Assembly: GCF_037949795.1 (NCBI RefSeq)
Contig: NZ_CP149932.1
Coordinates: forward strand, 2,752,621 to 2,816,620
Direction: 5' to 3'
Source of the DNA: Thioclava sp. GXIMD2076
GTDB lineage: Bacteria; Pseudomonadota; Alphaproteobacteria; Rhodobacterales; Rhodobacteraceae
Length of the DNA: 64,000 nucleotides
The translations under genes and the position numbers were made by a program. Of this stretch, positions 17,387-26,754 are shown in pieces (within the stretch, counting starts at the first letter, position 1; each line of letters starts with the position of its first letter). Below the pieces are notes generated by a model. It made no database searches. It saw only the letters and a list, made by a program, of their open reading frames with translations, and was not told the origin of the DNA.

Positions 17387-17986
17387 TTACAGGCGCGAGG
17401 CAACGTTTTCCCAGTTGACCAGCTTGTCGAGGAAGTTCGACAGATAGGCCGGACGCTTGTTGCGGAAATCGATGTAGTAGGAATGTTCCCACACGTCGCA
17501 GCCTAGAAGTGCGGTCTGGCCGAAGCAGAGCGGGTTGACGCCATTCTCGGTCTTGGTCACCTTCAGCGCGCCATCGGTGTCTTTCACGAGCCACGCCCAG
17601 CCCGAACCGAACTGGCCTGCGCCAGCGGCTGCGAACTCTTCCTTGAACTTGTCGACCGACCCGAAAGACTCGGTGATCGCTTTTTCCAGCTCGGAAGGCA
17701 TGGATTTGCCGGTCGGGCCCATCATTTCCCAGAACTGGGTGTGGTTCCAGTGCTGCGAGGCGTTGTTGAAGATACCGTTCTGCGCGACAGCCGACGCGTT
17801 ATAGGTGCCCTTGATGATCTCTTCGACCGATTTGCCTTCCCATTCGGTGCCAGCGATTAGCTTGTTGCCGTTATCGACATAAGCTTTGTGGTGGATATCA
17901 TGATGATATTCCATCGTCTCCTTCGACATACCCAGATCGGCAAGTGCGTCATGAGCATAGGGAAGTGCGGGAAGTTCGAAAGCCAT
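17387..17986 (-). CDS. sodB: Superoxide dismutase, Fe type
   Basis: This 199-residue cytosolic enzyme disproportionates superoxide to oxygen and peroxide. Metal-site motifs are present: YHHDIHHKAYVD near residue 27, NHTQFWE near 80, and the family signature DVWEHSYYIDF near 164 with the Asp and His ligands. The sequence AGAGQFGSGWAWL and the overall pattern fit Fe-SOD (SodB), although Fe/Mn preference cannot be fixed from sequence. The gene is monocistronic with its own terminator. Confidence 0.96.
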   Translation of the reverse strand: MAFELPALPYAHDALADLGMSKETMEYHHDIHHKAYVDNGNKLIAGTEWEGKSVEEIIKGTYNASAVAQNGIFNNASQHWNHTQFWEMMGPTGKSMPSELEKAITESFGSVDKFKEEFAAAGAGQFGSGWAWLVKDTDGALKVTKTENGVNPLCFGQTALLGCDVWEHSYYIDFRNKRPAYLSNFLDKLVNWENVASRL

Positions 17987-18255
17987 GGGTAAACCCCTTC
18001 TTGACAGATAGTGAATGTCTTCGCGCTCAATAGAAGCCCGCTAACCGAGGAGGTCAAGGGGGGTCATCCGGCGATCAGGGGCTTATTGCAGTGTTTCCCT
18101 CAACTATTTCAGGGCATTGCGCATCAGTTTGAAAGGTTTGCCTGCCGTGGTGCAACCCTGCACAGTTTCTGTCCCGAAATGGAAGATTGCCGGAAGATGG
18201 GCACAGGCCTAGCTTTGGATCAAACGGGCCTGATGCCCGACAACTGGAGATCGAG
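17987..18255. other. Divergent intergenic region between sodB and flavin reductase
   Basis: These 269 bases must carry both promoters. I looked for Irr/RirA-type iron boxes and other strong palindromes and saw none that I would call. No small gene with a credible ribosome site is apparent. Confidence 0.4.
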
Positions 18256-18807
18256 ATGTCTAAGAAAATTGCTATTCTTGTCGGGTCTTTGCGCAAAGGC
18301 TCTTTCAACCGGATGATCGCGCAGACGCTGGTGGAGCAGGCCCCCGAGGGCTACGAGTTCGCCTTTGTCGAACTGGGCGATCTGCCGCTCTATAACCCCG
18401 ATCTGGACGAGGGCGATGTGCCCGCCGCATGGACCCGCCTGCGCGGCGACATCAAATCCGCCGATGCCGTGATGTTCGTGACGCCCGAATATAACCGCTC
18501 GGTTCCGGCCTCGATCAAGAACGCGCTCGATGTGGGCTCGCGCCCCTATGGCGAGAGCGTCTGGGCCGGCAAACCGGCGCTTGTGGTCTCGGGCTCGATG
18601 GGCGGCATCGCGGGATTCGGCGCCAACCACCATCTGCGCCAGTCGCTCGTCTTCCTCGATATGCCGGTGCTGCAACAGCCCGAAGCCTATATCGGCGGCA
18701 TCCATACGCTGTTCGACGAGACGGGGAACATGACCAATGACGGCACGAAAGACTTCATGGGGACGATCATGAAAGCCTTCGATGCCTGGATCAAAAAGCT
18801 GGCCTGA
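18256..18807 (+). CDS. NADPH-dependent FMN/quinone reductase (ChrR-like flavodoxin fold)
   Basis: A 183-residue flavodoxin-like reductase. The phosphate-binding loop is GSLRKGSFNR near residue 10 and the flavin-site motif is TPEYNRSVPASIKNALD near 78, followed by GSMGGIAGFGA. Relatives reduce quinones, chromate or FMN with NAD(P)H and protect against oxidative stress, which fits its position divergent to sodB. ATG 18256 is used, with GGAG upstream. The end is embedded in a 14-base tandem duplication (18798-18825). Confidence 0.88.
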   Translation: MSKKIAILVGSLRKGSFNRMIAQTLVEQAPEGYEFAFVELGDLPLYNPDLDEGDVPAAWTRLRGDIKSADAVMFVTPEYNRSVPASIKNALDVGSRPYGESVWAGKPALVVSGSMGGIAGFGANHHLRQSLVFLDMPVLQQPEAYIGGIHTLFDETGNMTNDGTKDFMGTIMKAFDAWIKKLA

Positions 18808-18825
18808 TCGCGCTGGCCTGATCGC
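18798..18825. repeat. 14-base tandem duplication across a stop codon
   Basis: GCTGGCCTGATCGC occurs twice in direct succession (18798-18811 and 18812-18825). The first copy encodes the last residues and the TGA stop of the flavin reductase; the second is in its 3' untranslated region. Confidence 0.85.
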
Positions 18826-18841
18826 GTTGGCAAGACAGAAA

Positions 18842-18865
18842 AAGGGCGCCCCGCGGGGCGCCCTT
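18842..18865. terminator. Bidirectional terminator between flavin reductase and cytochrome b561
   Basis: A 24-base perfect palindrome (AAGGGCGCCCCG and its complement) lies between two convergent genes ending at 18807 and 18885. T-rich bases follow on the minus strand. Confidence 0.8.
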
Positions 18866-18884
18866 CCTGTTTGCGTGTGGTGGC

Positions 18885-19370
18885 TCAGCTCTCGGGCCGC
18901 ATCATCCGCGCCATGAGACCGTCCTTCAGGACATAGTGATGGAAAAGCCCCATCGCGGCATGCGCCCCCGCAAGGATCAGCAGACCGTCGGCGCAGAGCT
19001 TGTGGATATCGCCCGCCGCATCGATCCCCGCAAACCACATGGCCATCCCCAGAAGCGGCACGGCAAAGAGCAGGACATACAGAAGGCGATGCCCCCAGAC
19101 GCCTGCCACATGCAAAAGCCCCTGACCCGGAACGTCAGGAACCCCGCGGGCCTTGCGCAGACCAAAACGCACCACGACCAGCACCAGAACGGCGACGCCC
19201 ACCCAGACATGGATCTGCGGGTTGAGCTCGAGCGGGCCCGTGCTGCCGTCGAGGCGGTTATCGACCGCACGTCCCATACCCTCGCTATAGAACCAGTTGA
19301 ACACCACCAACACCGCCACAGCCCAATGCAGCAGGATCTGGATCCCTGAATATCCCGTTCTTCGTGCCAT
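18885..19370 (-). CDS. Cytochrome b561 family protein
   Basis: The protein (161 aa) has four membrane helices. It keeps haem-ligand histidines in each of four expected places: LLHWAVAVLV near residue 14, IHVWVGVAV near 53, HKLCADGLLILAGAHAAMGLFHH near 125-145. B561 proteins of this type shuttle electrons from quinol to acceptors such as superoxide. ATG 19370 is preferred over the in-frame GTG one codon earlier. Downstream is the shared terminator at 18842. Confidence 0.88.
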   Translation of the reverse strand: MARRTGYSGIQILLHWAVAVLVVFNWFYSEGMGRAVDNRLDGSTGPLELNPQIHVWVGVAVLVLVVVRFGLRKARGVPDVPGQGLLHVAGVWGHRLLYVLLFAVPLLGMAMWFAGIDAAGDIHKLCADGLLILAGAHAAMGLFHHYVLKDGLMARMMRPES

Positions 19371-19469
19371 CACAGCCTTTTCCCTTCGACAGACGCGGAG
19401 CGATCTTCCGCAACCACCGCAGACTGCAACCCGAGGCTTACAGGAGGCTTACGGTAGAACCGGAAACGC

Positions 19470-19502
19470 AAAACGCGCCGGGAAGGCCCCCCGGCGCGTT
19501 TT
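19470..19502 (-). terminator. Terminator of the soxBDAG operon
   Basis: AAAACGCGCCGG (19470-19481) and CCGGCGCGTTTT (19491-19502) form a 12-base stem around a 9-base loop, 21 bases after the soxG stop. Poly-T lies at the outer edge of both arms, so it may work in both directions. Confidence 0.85.
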
Positions 19503-19523
19503 CTTCCGTCATCGGAACGGATT

Positions 19524-20084
19524 TCAGAAAAGTTCGCCACCCTTGCGCGCGCTGACTTCCAGCAAGCCCATCAGATAGGTGGCGTAGGAGCGGAAGCAGA
19601 CGAGCGAGAGCTGCTCCTCGCCCGACCACCAGACCGCCGCCGCCGTCTGGGCAGTGCGGGTGCGGCGCACCTCGTCCTTTGCCATCATCGCGAAATCGAT
19701 GGGCGAGATCTTCATCACCACCTGAGCGGCCAGCGGCCCCGTGACGGTAAAGATCGAGCGCGCCTCGGAGACATTGGCCACGAGGAAATGCTCGCCCTTG
19801 AGCGCGGTCTCCATCGCCTGCGCCACAGAGACGGCATCGGCGTAGGGCACGAGGATCAGAAGCTCGTCGGGGCTCATCCACAGCACCGATTTCGCGCCCT
19901 TCGAGATCACCTTGCGCGGCTCGGGCAGCGACAGCCCCAGCCATTCCAGCGCATCGGCAAGTGCTTTTGACCCGAAATCGGCGCGCAGGGTGATCATCCC
20001 CTGCAGGCCCCCTTCCGCCACGGTGCAGAAACCGGACACCGTCTTGCCATTCAGCGCACTTACAGCGGTCATTGCCTCAGACAT
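19524..20084 (-). CDS. soxG: Sarcosine oxidase gamma subunit
   Basis: The 186-residue gamma subunit of heterotetrameric sarcosine oxidase contacts the alpha subunit's tetrahydrofolate-binding domain. The protein shows the expected FCTVAEGGLQGMITLRADFG start region and RSIFTVTGPLAAQVVMKISP, the piece resembling GcvT. It is the last gene of the operon. GGAG precedes ATG 20084, and its start overlaps the soxA end by 8 bases. Confidence 0.92.
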   Translation of the reverse strand: MSEAMTAVSALNGKTVSGFCTVAEGGLQGMITLRADFGSKALADALEWLGLSLPEPRKVISKGAKSVLWMSPDELLILVPYADAVSVAQAMETALKGEHFLVANVSEARSIFTVTGPLAAQVVMKISPIDFAMMAKDEVRRTRTAQTAAAVWWSGEEQLSLVCFRSYATYLMGLLEVSARKGGELF

Positions 20085-23028
20085 CCTGTTTTGCTCCTTC
20101 TTTGTCGAAGAATACCGGATCGACGATCCGACATTTCACGAGACCGGTTTCGTTCTGGAACTCGATCTCCTCGCCCATCCGCTCGGGACCACGATGGACA
20201 AGCGCCATCGCGATGCCCTTCTTGAGGGTCGGCGAGTAATAGGTCGAGGTCACGCGGCCTTGGGTATTGCGCTGGCCCATATCGTTATTGCCGGGCGCGG
20301 GTGCATAGACGCCATCAGGCAGTACCGAGCCGTCCAGCGTCTCGAGCCCCACCAGACGCCAGCGATCGGGGCTGGCCATGGCCTTACGGGCATGGGCGCG
20401 TTTGCCGAGGAAGTCGTCCTTCTTCTTGGAGATCGCCCAATGCAGACCCAGATCCTGCGGGATCACGGTGCCATCGGTCTCGTCGCCGATCATGATGAAG
20501 CCCTTCTCGGCGCGCATGACGTGCAGCGCCTCGGTGCCATAGGGCATCACGCCGAATTCCTGACCGGCTTCATAGAGCTTCTCCCAAAGCGCCAGACCCA
20601 TATTGGCAGGGGCCGCGATCTCGTAGGACAACTCGCCCGAGAAGGAGATACGGAAGATGCGCACCGGAATACCGCCCAGCTCGCCCTCTTTCCATTCCAT
20701 GAAGGGCAGCGTCTCTTTGGACACATCCATGCCGCCGAGTTTCTCCAGAAGCTTGCGGGCTTTGGGCCCGACCACGGCGATCTGGGCGTAGTTCTCGGTC
20801 ACGTTGGCGGTATAGACCTTCCAGTCCCACCACTCGCATTGCAGCCAGTCTTCCATCCAGTCGTGGATATGCGCCACACCGCCCGAGGTAGTGTGCACGA
20901 GGAAGGTGTCCTCCGACAGGCGCGCCACCACACCGTCATCCATCAGGAAGCCGTTCTCGTTACACATCAGGCCATAGCGGCATTTGCCGACCTTCAGCGT
21001 GGACATCATGTTGGTGTAGAGCATATCGAGGAATTTCCCCGCATCCGGCCCTTTGACCAAGATCTTGCCCAGCGTCGAGGCATCGAGCATCCCCACATTC
21101 TCGCGGGTATTCAGGATCTCGCGGTTGACCGACTGGCGGTGAGTCTCGCCCGCTTTGGCATAGGTATAGGGGCGGCGCCACTGGCCTACGGGTTCCCAAT
21201 GCGCCCCCATCTTCTCGTGCCAGTCCTGAATGGGCGTGCGGCGCAGCGGCTGGAACAGATCGCCGCGGGCCTCTGCCGTGACCACACCGAAGGAGATCGG
21301 CGTATAGGGCGGACGGAAGGTGGTGGTGCCGGTGGCGGGGATCGCCTGACCCAGCGCATCCGACAGAACTGCCAGACCGTTGATATTGGAGAGTTTGCCC
21401 TGATCGGTGGCCATGCCGAGCGTGGTATAGCGCTTGGTATGTTCGACCGATTCATAGCCCTCACGCGCGGCCAGCTGCACGTCCGAGACCTTCACATCGT
21501 TCTGGAAATCGAGGAAGGACTTGAACTTGAGTGCCTCGGGCGCGCCCGCAGGCATCTGCCAGACCGCCATCATCGGTGCCTCGGGTTCGCATTGCATATC
21601 AACGCCCGCCTCGGTGCCGATCTCCGCCAGCGACAGCTTGCCATTGGCCGCACCGACCGGCTCGCAGAGCGCCGCGCCATCATGGGTGAGCGGCGGCGCC
21701 GCGAGGTTCGGCACGAACATGGCCTGCGCCTCGTCCCAGTTCAGCTTGCCCCCCACATGCGACCACAGGTGCACAACCGGCGACCAGCCGCCCGACATGG
21801 CGACACAGTCACAGGCGATGGTCTCGATAACGCCACCCTCGCCGTTCTGGGCGCAGATCTCGACGCCGGTCACGGCTTTCGAGCCCAGCACCTTGGTGAT
21901 GCCACGGCCCTCGAGGATACGCACGCCGCGCGCCTTCAGCTCCGCCGCCAATGCGCCGGTTGCCGCAGGGCGGGCATCCACGATCGCAGGCACCGAAAGG
22001 CCCGCATCCAGAAGCACCTTGGCGGTGCGGTAGGCATCGTCGTTATTAGTGACCACAACGGTGCGGTCGCCCGGGCTTACGGCCCAGTTCACGACATAGT
22101 CGCGCACCGCGGAGGCCAGCATCACGCCCGGCACATCGTTGCAGGCAAAGGACAGCGGGCGCTCGATCGCGCCGGTCGCGGTCACGACCTTGCCCACGCG
22201 CATCCGCCACAACCGGTGACGCGGCTTGCCGGAGCCCGGCTCGCTATCGCCCGCGGTATCATAGCCCAGAGCGTAACCGTGGTTATAGAGCCCCGAAATC
22301 ATGAAGCGGGTGCGCAGGGTGACATTGTCCATCGCTTCCAGCTTGGCGATGGAGGCATCGATCCAGGCCTGCGGCTCCATGCCCTCGATCAGGCCGCCAT
22401 CGACCGGCGCACGACCGCCCCAGGCGGCGGTCTGTTCGACCAGCCAGACGCGCTTGCCCTCGCCCGCAGCCTTCAGCGCCGCCGCGATACCGGCCACGCC
22501 ACCGCCCGCAACCAGCACGTCGCAATAGGCATAGATCTGTTCGTAGCGGTCGACATCGGCCTCTTTGGGCGCATCGCCCAGACCCGCCGCACGGCGGATG
22601 ATCGGCTCGTAGAGATGCTTCCATGCGGCTTTCGGACCCATGAAGGTCTTGTAGTAGAAGCCTGCGGGGAAGAATTTGTAGAGCTTGTCGTTGATGATGC
22701 CCACATCCGTCTCGAGGCTCGGCCAGTGGTTCTGGGTCTTCACCTCCGCCTGATCGAAGAGGAGCGTCGTGGTGGTGCGCTGGTCGGGCTCGAAACGGGC
22801 ATTGCGGCCCAGACCCACGAGTGCGTTGGGCTCCTCGGCACCGGAGCCCACGAGGCCGCGGGGACGGTGATATTTGAACGAGCGGCCGAGCAGCGTCTGG
22901 CCATTACCGAGAATGGCCGAGGCCAGCGTATCGCCCGCATAGCCGCGCATCGGACGGCCGTTGAAGGTGAAGGTCAGGGATTTCGCGCGGTCGATCAGGC
23001 GACCGCCTTTGGACAGACGGGTGCTCAT
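20077..23028 (-). CDS. soxA: Sarcosine oxidase alpha subunit
   Basis: The alpha subunit (983 aa) binds NAD+ and tetrahydrofolate. The N-terminal ferredoxin-like part includes RGYAGDTLASAILGNG; the dinucleotide fold has VLVAGGGVAGIAAALKAAGE near residue 165; the C-terminal third is an aminomethyltransferase (GcvT)-like domain that passes the methylene group to folate. With SoxBDG it oxidises sarcosine to glycine, formaldehyde equivalent and peroxide. The ATG at 23028 overlaps the soxD stop by four bases. The in-frame upstream extension to 23337 is excluded because it runs inside soxD. Confidence 0.96.
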   Translation of the reverse strand: MSTRLSKGGRLIDRAKSLTFTFNGRPMRGYAGDTLASAILGNGQTLLGRSFKYHRPRGLVGSGAEEPNALVGLGRNARFEPDQRTTTTLLFDQAEVKTQNHWPSLETDVGIINDKLYKFFPAGFYYKTFMGPKAAWKHLYEPIIRRAAGLGDAPKEADVDRYEQIYAYCDVLVAGGGVAGIAAALKAAGEGKRVWLVEQTAAWGGRAPVDGGLIEGMEPQAWIDASIAKLEAMDNVTLRTRFMISGLYNHGYALGYDTAGDSEPGSGKPRHRLWRMRVGKVVTATGAIERPLSFACNDVPGVMLASAVRDYVVNWAVSPGDRTVVVTNNDDAYRTAKVLLDAGLSVPAIVDARPAATGALAAELKARGVRILEGRGITKVLGSKAVTGVEICAQNGEGGVIETIACDCVAMSGGWSPVVHLWSHVGGKLNWDEAQAMFVPNLAAPPLTHDGAALCEPVGAANGKLSLAEIGTEAGVDMQCEPEAPMMAVWQMPAGAPEALKFKSFLDFQNDVKVSDVQLAAREGYESVEHTKRYTTLGMATDQGKLSNINGLAVLSDALGQAIPATGTTTFRPPYTPISFGVVTAEARGDLFQPLRRTPIQDWHEKMGAHWEPVGQWRRPYTYAKAGETHRQSVNREILNTRENVGMLDASTLGKILVKGPDAGKFLDMLYTNMMSTLKVGKCRYGLMCNENGFLMDDGVVARLSEDTFLVHTTSGGVAHIHDWMEDWLQCEWWDWKVYTANVTENYAQIAVVGPKARKLLEKLGGMDVSKETLPFMEWKEGELGGIPVRIFRISFSGELSYEIAAPANMGLALWEKLYEAGQEFGVMPYGTEALHVMRAEKGFIMIGDETDGTVIPQDLGLHWAISKKKDDFLGKRAHARKAMASPDRWRLVGLETLDGSVLPDGVYAPAPGNNDMGQRNTQGRVTSTYYSPTLKKGIAMALVHRGPERMGEEIEFQNETGLVKCRIVDPVFFDKEGAKQDV

Positions 23029-23351
23029 TTGCTGTAACCTTCGAAGTCGGGGCGTTTGGCGCGGATGGCGTCGATGACGTCTTGCGGCGGCTCTTTGGTC
23101 TGGGCCGAATAGGTCGCAAAGACTTCCAGCGTCACGGTGCAGCGCGCCGCCAAAAACCACTTGCCGCAGCCTGCGGAATGGCGCCAGCGTTCGAAATGGA
23201 CGCCCTTGGGGTTCTTGCGCGTGAAGAGATAGTTCTCGAACTCGGCATCGCTGGAGCCCGGCCCGAAGCGCGTCAGATGCGCCTCGCCGCCATAATGCAG
23301 TTCGGTTTCCTCGGCTTTGATGCCACAGCAGGGGCATTGAAGGATCAGCAT
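23025..23351 (-). CDS. soxD: Sarcosine oxidase delta subunit
   Basis: The delta subunit (108 aa) binds a structural zinc. The zinc site is CPCCG at the N terminus with HYGGEAHLTRF and a later Cys in SAGCGKWF. It tightly contacts the beta subunit in the heterotetramer. The stop overlaps the soxA start (ATGA), so the two are translationally coupled. Confidence 0.95.
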   Translation of the reverse strand: MLILQCPCCGIKAEETELHYGGEAHLTRFGPGSSDAEFENYLFTRKNPKGVHFERWRHSAGCGKWFLAARCTVTLEVFATYSAQTKEPPQDVIDAIRAKRPDFEGYSK

Positions 23352-23396
23352 ATGCGCGCTCCCTGAAGACGGGGGCGCGCCTGGGTGCTGCGCCCG

Positions 23397-23558
23397 TTAG
23401 TTGTTGTTGTCACCCGGCAGATCGATCTGGATCTCGGGCTCATCCTTTTGCGGGACATCGCCGCCCGACCAGATATACCAGCCAAGGCCCGCGACGATGA
23501 CGATGAGCGCCCCGATGAGGAAGCTCTTGGTGTTGCCGCTACCGTTACCTTCGGACAT
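23397..23558 (-). CDS. Small single-pass membrane protein within the sox operon (53 aa)
   Basis: The ATG at 23558 (MSEGNGSGNTKSF) has AAGGA about 9 bases upstream. The 53-residue product has a short Gly/Ser N terminus, one membrane helix (about residues 13-31, FLIGALIVIVAGLGWYIW) and an acidic tail rich in Asp/Asn ending DLPGDNNN. It lies between soxB and soxD on the same strand. I do not recognise a named family; a membrane tether or accessory role for the oxidase is conjecture. Confidence 0.7.
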   Translation of the reverse strand: MSEGNGSGNTKSFLIGALIVIVAGLGWYIWSGGDVPQKDEPEIQIDLPGDNNN

Positions 23559-23682
23559 GTGTCGTATTCCTTCTGAAGCATGTTCAGAGGCGTAACAGAG
23601 CCGTGAGCGGAATGGTTCCGCCCGCAAATATCTTTTTCTGCCGTGGCAGGCAGATGCCCTGCCCAGACCGACACCGTGCCCA

Positions 23683-24930
23683 TCAGTGTGCCACCCCTGC
23701 GGCCACGGATTCGTCCACGAAACGGCCTTCGGTGAAGCGGTCGAGGCCAAAGCCCTTGGCCAGCGGTCCCGGCTCACCCTTGGCGATCAGCTCGGCCATC
23801 GCCCAGCCCGACCCCGGAATGGCCTTGAAGCCACCCGTGCCCCAGCCGCAATTGACGAAGATGTTCTTGACCGGCGTTTTCGACAGGATCGGCGAGTGGT
23901 CACCCGTAATATCCACGATCCCGCCCCATTGGCGCAGCATTTTTAGCCGCGAGACAATCGGATAGGTCTCGACGAGCGAGCGCACGGTTTCCTCGATGGT
24001 ATACCACGAGCCGCGCTGCGAATAGTTGTTGGGGTGATCGATGCCACCGCCCAGAACCAACTCGCCCTTGTCGGATTGGCTGATATAGCAATGCACGAGG
24101 TTCGCCATCACGACAACGTCGATACAGGGTTTGATCGGTTCAGACACCCAAGCCTGCAGCGCCACCGATTCGAGCGGCAGACGGAAGCCCGCCATATTGG
24201 CCACGGTGCCCGCATGCCCTGCGGTCACAATCGACAGCTTCTCGCAGTCAATCGCGCCCTTGGTGGTGTCGACGCCGCGCACCTCGCCATTTTCGGTGCG
24301 GATGCCGGTGACTTCGCATTTCTGGATGATATCCATGCCCATATTCGAGCAGGCCCGTGCCAGACCCCATGCGACCGCATCGTGGCGCGCGGTGCCGCCG
24401 CGCTCCTGATAGAGCGCGCCCAGCACCGGATAGCGCGGCCCGTCGATATTGAGAATCGGCACGAGGCTCTTGACCTCTTCGCGCCCGATCCACTTGGTCT
24501 CGATGCCCTGCAGCTGGTTGGCATAGACGGTGCGCTTGTAGCCGCGCATCTCGTGCTCGGATTGCGCCAGCATCAGAAGGCCGCGCGGCGAGAACATGAT
24601 ATTGTAGTTGAGGTCCTGGCTCAGGCCCTCGTAGAGCTGGAGCGCCTTGTCGAAGATGCCGGCCGAAGGGTCCTGCAGGTAGTTCGAGCGGATGATCGTG
24701 GTGTTACGGCCCGTATTGCCGCCGCCGAGCCAGCCTTTCTCGATGATCGCGACATCCTTGATGCCATGGACCTTGCCCAGGTAATAGGCGGTCGCCAGAC
24801 CATGTCCGCCCGCGCCGATCACGATGACCTTGTATTTGCGCTTGGGCTCTGGGCTGCGCCAGGCTTTTTCCCATCCGGCGTGATAGCGCATCGCCTCGCG
24901 CGCAACGGCAAAGATGGAATATTTCCGCAT
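23683..24930 (-). CDS. soxB: Sarcosine oxidase beta subunit
   Basis: The beta subunit (415 aa) holds noncovalent FAD and covalently bound FMN and carries the sarcosine oxidation site. The FAD fold is VIVIGAGGHGLATAYYLGK near residue 30. The segment GGTARHDAVAWGLARA near 170 contains the His that bonds to FMN in the characterised enzymes. Start 24930 has GGAGAG upstream and gives the family's usual length. It is the first gene of soxB-(small gene)-D-A-G. Confidence 0.96.
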   Translation of the reverse strand: MRKYSIFAVAREAMRYHAGWEKAWRSPEPKRKYKVIVIGAGGHGLATAYYLGKVHGIKDVAIIEKGWLGGGNTGRNTTIIRSNYLQDPSAGIFDKALQLYEGLSQDLNYNIMFSPRGLLMLAQSEHEMRGYKRTVYANQLQGIETKWIGREEVKSLVPILNIDGPRYPVLGALYQERGGTARHDAVAWGLARACSNMGMDIIQKCEVTGIRTENGEVRGVDTTKGAIDCEKLSIVTAGHAGTVANMAGFRLPLESVALQAWVSEPIKPCIDVVVMANLVHCYISQSDKGELVLGGGIDHPNNYSQRGSWYTIEETVRSLVETYPIVSRLKMLRQWGGIVDITGDHSPILSKTPVKNIFVNCGWGTGGFKAIPGSGWAMAELIAKGEPGPLAKGFGLDRFTEGRFVDESVAAGVAH

Positions 24931-25230
24931 GCCCCGGCTCTCCTGTCCTGAAATCATCCAACACGGGTCACCGCCCGTCTTCTCCTTTTTGATGGACCCG
25001 AGCGCCCGAGGAAACCCCGCCAGTCGCGGCATTTTTCGTCTAAATGCGACACGCGTTTAAAATGACGCGATTTCGCGACACATAACAGGCATTCGCCATG
25101 CGAATACCGGTGCCGCAGACCCGCTCCGGAAGGGCCGCGGATCACGGTCTCGTTCCCGCCACGCGCTCTATAAGGCTTCCGTCCCTCCACGAATTTCCCT
25201 AAGGGAGACAGGAATGAAGGGGATTGGGTT
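24931..25230. promoter_or_regulatory. Divergent promoter region of soxB and ccmI
   Basis: These 300 bases between divergent operons hold no credible gene. Two inverted repeats stand out: CGCGA-TT-TCGCG at 25066-25077 and ATTCGC-CAT-GCGAAT at 25091-25105. A TATAAG hexamer at 25169-25174 could be a -10 for ccmI. The repeats may be operators for a one-carbon or sarcosine-responsive regulator, which is inference. Confidence 0.4.
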
Positions 25231-26754
25231 ATGCTGTTCTGGATTGTAGTCGCGATTGTCTTGCTGCTCGTGGCGTTGGTCTTTCTGTCGGCGCTCTGGC
25301 GCCTGCGCATGGAAGGGGATGAAAACGACATCACCGAGAGCGCGGATATGCGCGTCTATCGCGATCAGCTGAGCGAGGTCGATCGCGACCGCGCCCGTGG
25401 CACCCTCTCCGAAGATGATGCCGGGCGCGCGCGGATCGAAATCTCGCGCAAGCTCCTCGAGGCCGATCGCGCAGCCCGCGCTGCCGCCCGTCCGCCGCGC
25501 TCCCCGAAAACGGCGCGGATCGCGGCGAGCGTGGTGATTCTGGCCTGTCTGGGCGGGGCCGTCGCGCTTTATGCCTATCTGGGCGATGACGGTTATGCCG
25601 ACCAGCCCATCGGCACCCGCCTGGCTCTGGCCGATGAGAGCTATCTGGGCCGCCCCCATCAGGATCAGGCCGAGGCCGATTTTGCCAAAACCTTCCAAAA
25701 GCCCAAGGTCGATGCACAATTCGCAGCCCTTATGGACAAGCTGCGTCAGGCCGTGAAGGACCGCCCCGATGACCCGCAGGGTCTGCGTCTTCTGGCGCGC
25801 AACGAGATCACGATGGGCAATTTCGCCGATGGTGTCGCGGCGCAACAACAGCTGATCAAGGTGCTGGGCGACAAGGCCACAGCCGATGATCAGGCCGACC
25901 TCGGAGAGTATATGGTGATTGCGGCGGGTGGTCTGGTGACCCCCGAGGCCGAGGCCGCCTTCGGTCAGGCCGTGCAGCTAGATAAGACCAACGGGCGGGC
26001 GCGATATTATATCGGGCTGATGATGGCCCAGAACGGCCGCCCCGACCGGACCTTCCGCATCTGGGATGCGCTTCTGACCGATAGCAAGGCCTCGGATGAC
26101 TGGGTGAAACCGATGCTCGCCAATATGCCTACCATCGCGTGGCTCGCAGGCCAGCCCGATTACCAGCCGCCCGAATTAGGCCGCGACGGCCCGAGCCTGA
26201 GCGATCTGGTCGCCGCCCAGAAACTGCCGCAGGCCCAACGCGCCGGCGCGATTGGCGACAAGGTGGATGCGCTTCAGGCCCGCATGGCCAATCAGGGCGG
26301 TAGCGCCGAGGATTGGGCGACGCTGCTGGCGGGGCTGCGGCTTCTGGGGCGCGATGATCAGGTCACCGCGATCCTCTCGGAGGCGCGTGGCACCTTCGCC
26401 AAGGCCCCCGAGGCGCTAAAGCTCCTGGATCAGGCGGCCAAGGGCACATGGCCTGCCGATGTCACCGCCGATCTGCCCGGTCCATCAGCAGAGGATATGA
26501 AAAATGCCGAGAGCCTGTCGGCGCAGGATCGCCAGCAGATGATTCAGGGCATGGTCGACGGGCTGGTCTCGCGGCTGGAAACCGATGGCGGCTCGGCCGC
26601 CGAATGGACCCGCGCCCTGCGCGCCCTGATGACCCTCAAGCAGAAAGACCGTGCGCACGATCTTCTGGCCAAGGCACAAACCGCTTTGGCCGCGGATCAA
26701 TCCGCGCTAGAGGAGGTGACCGCCACCGCCAAGGAGCTCGGGCTCGACCAATGA
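25231..26754 (+). CDS. ccmI: c-type cytochrome biogenesis protein CcmI
   Basis: CcmI (507 aa) chaperones apocytochrome c for the haem ligation complex CcmFH. It has two membrane helices (about residues 2-22 and 95-113) separated by a leucine-zipper-like cytoplasmic loop ([18 protein letters not shown]), then a long periplasmic TPR region that binds apocytochrome tails. CcmI is split or fused differently elsewhere; this is the alphaproteobacterial form. The stop overlaps the ruvX start by four bases. Confidence 0.93.
   Translation: MLFWIVVAIVLLLVALVFLSALWRLRMEGDENDITESADMRVYRDQLSEVDRDRARGTLSEDDAGRARIEISRKLLEADRAARAAARPPRSPKTARIAASVVILACLGGAVALYAYLGDDGYADQPIGTRLALADESYLGRPHQDQAEADFAKTFQKPKVDAQFAALMDKLRQAVKDRPDDPQGLRLLARNEITMGNFADGVAAQQQLIKVLGDKATADDQADLGEYMVIAAGGLVTPEAEAAFGQAVQLDKTNGRARYYIGLMMAQNGRPDRTFRIWDALLTDSKASDDWVKPMLANMPTIAWLAGQPDYQPPELGRDGPSLSDLVAAQKLPQAQRAGAIGDKVDALQARMANQGGSAEDWATLLAGLRLLGRDDQVTAILSEARGTFAKAPEALKLLDQAAKGTWPADVTADLPGPSAEDMKNAESLSAQDRQQMIQGMVDGLVSRLETDGGSAAEWTRALRALMTLKQKDRAHDLLAKAQTALAADQSALEEVTATAKELGLDQ

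Noticed and set aside
19912..23037. 1041-codon plus-strand open frame opposite soxA and soxG
   Set aside because: It is the antisense shadow of the sox genes caused by high GC at codon third positions, with no ribosome site, motif or plausible start.
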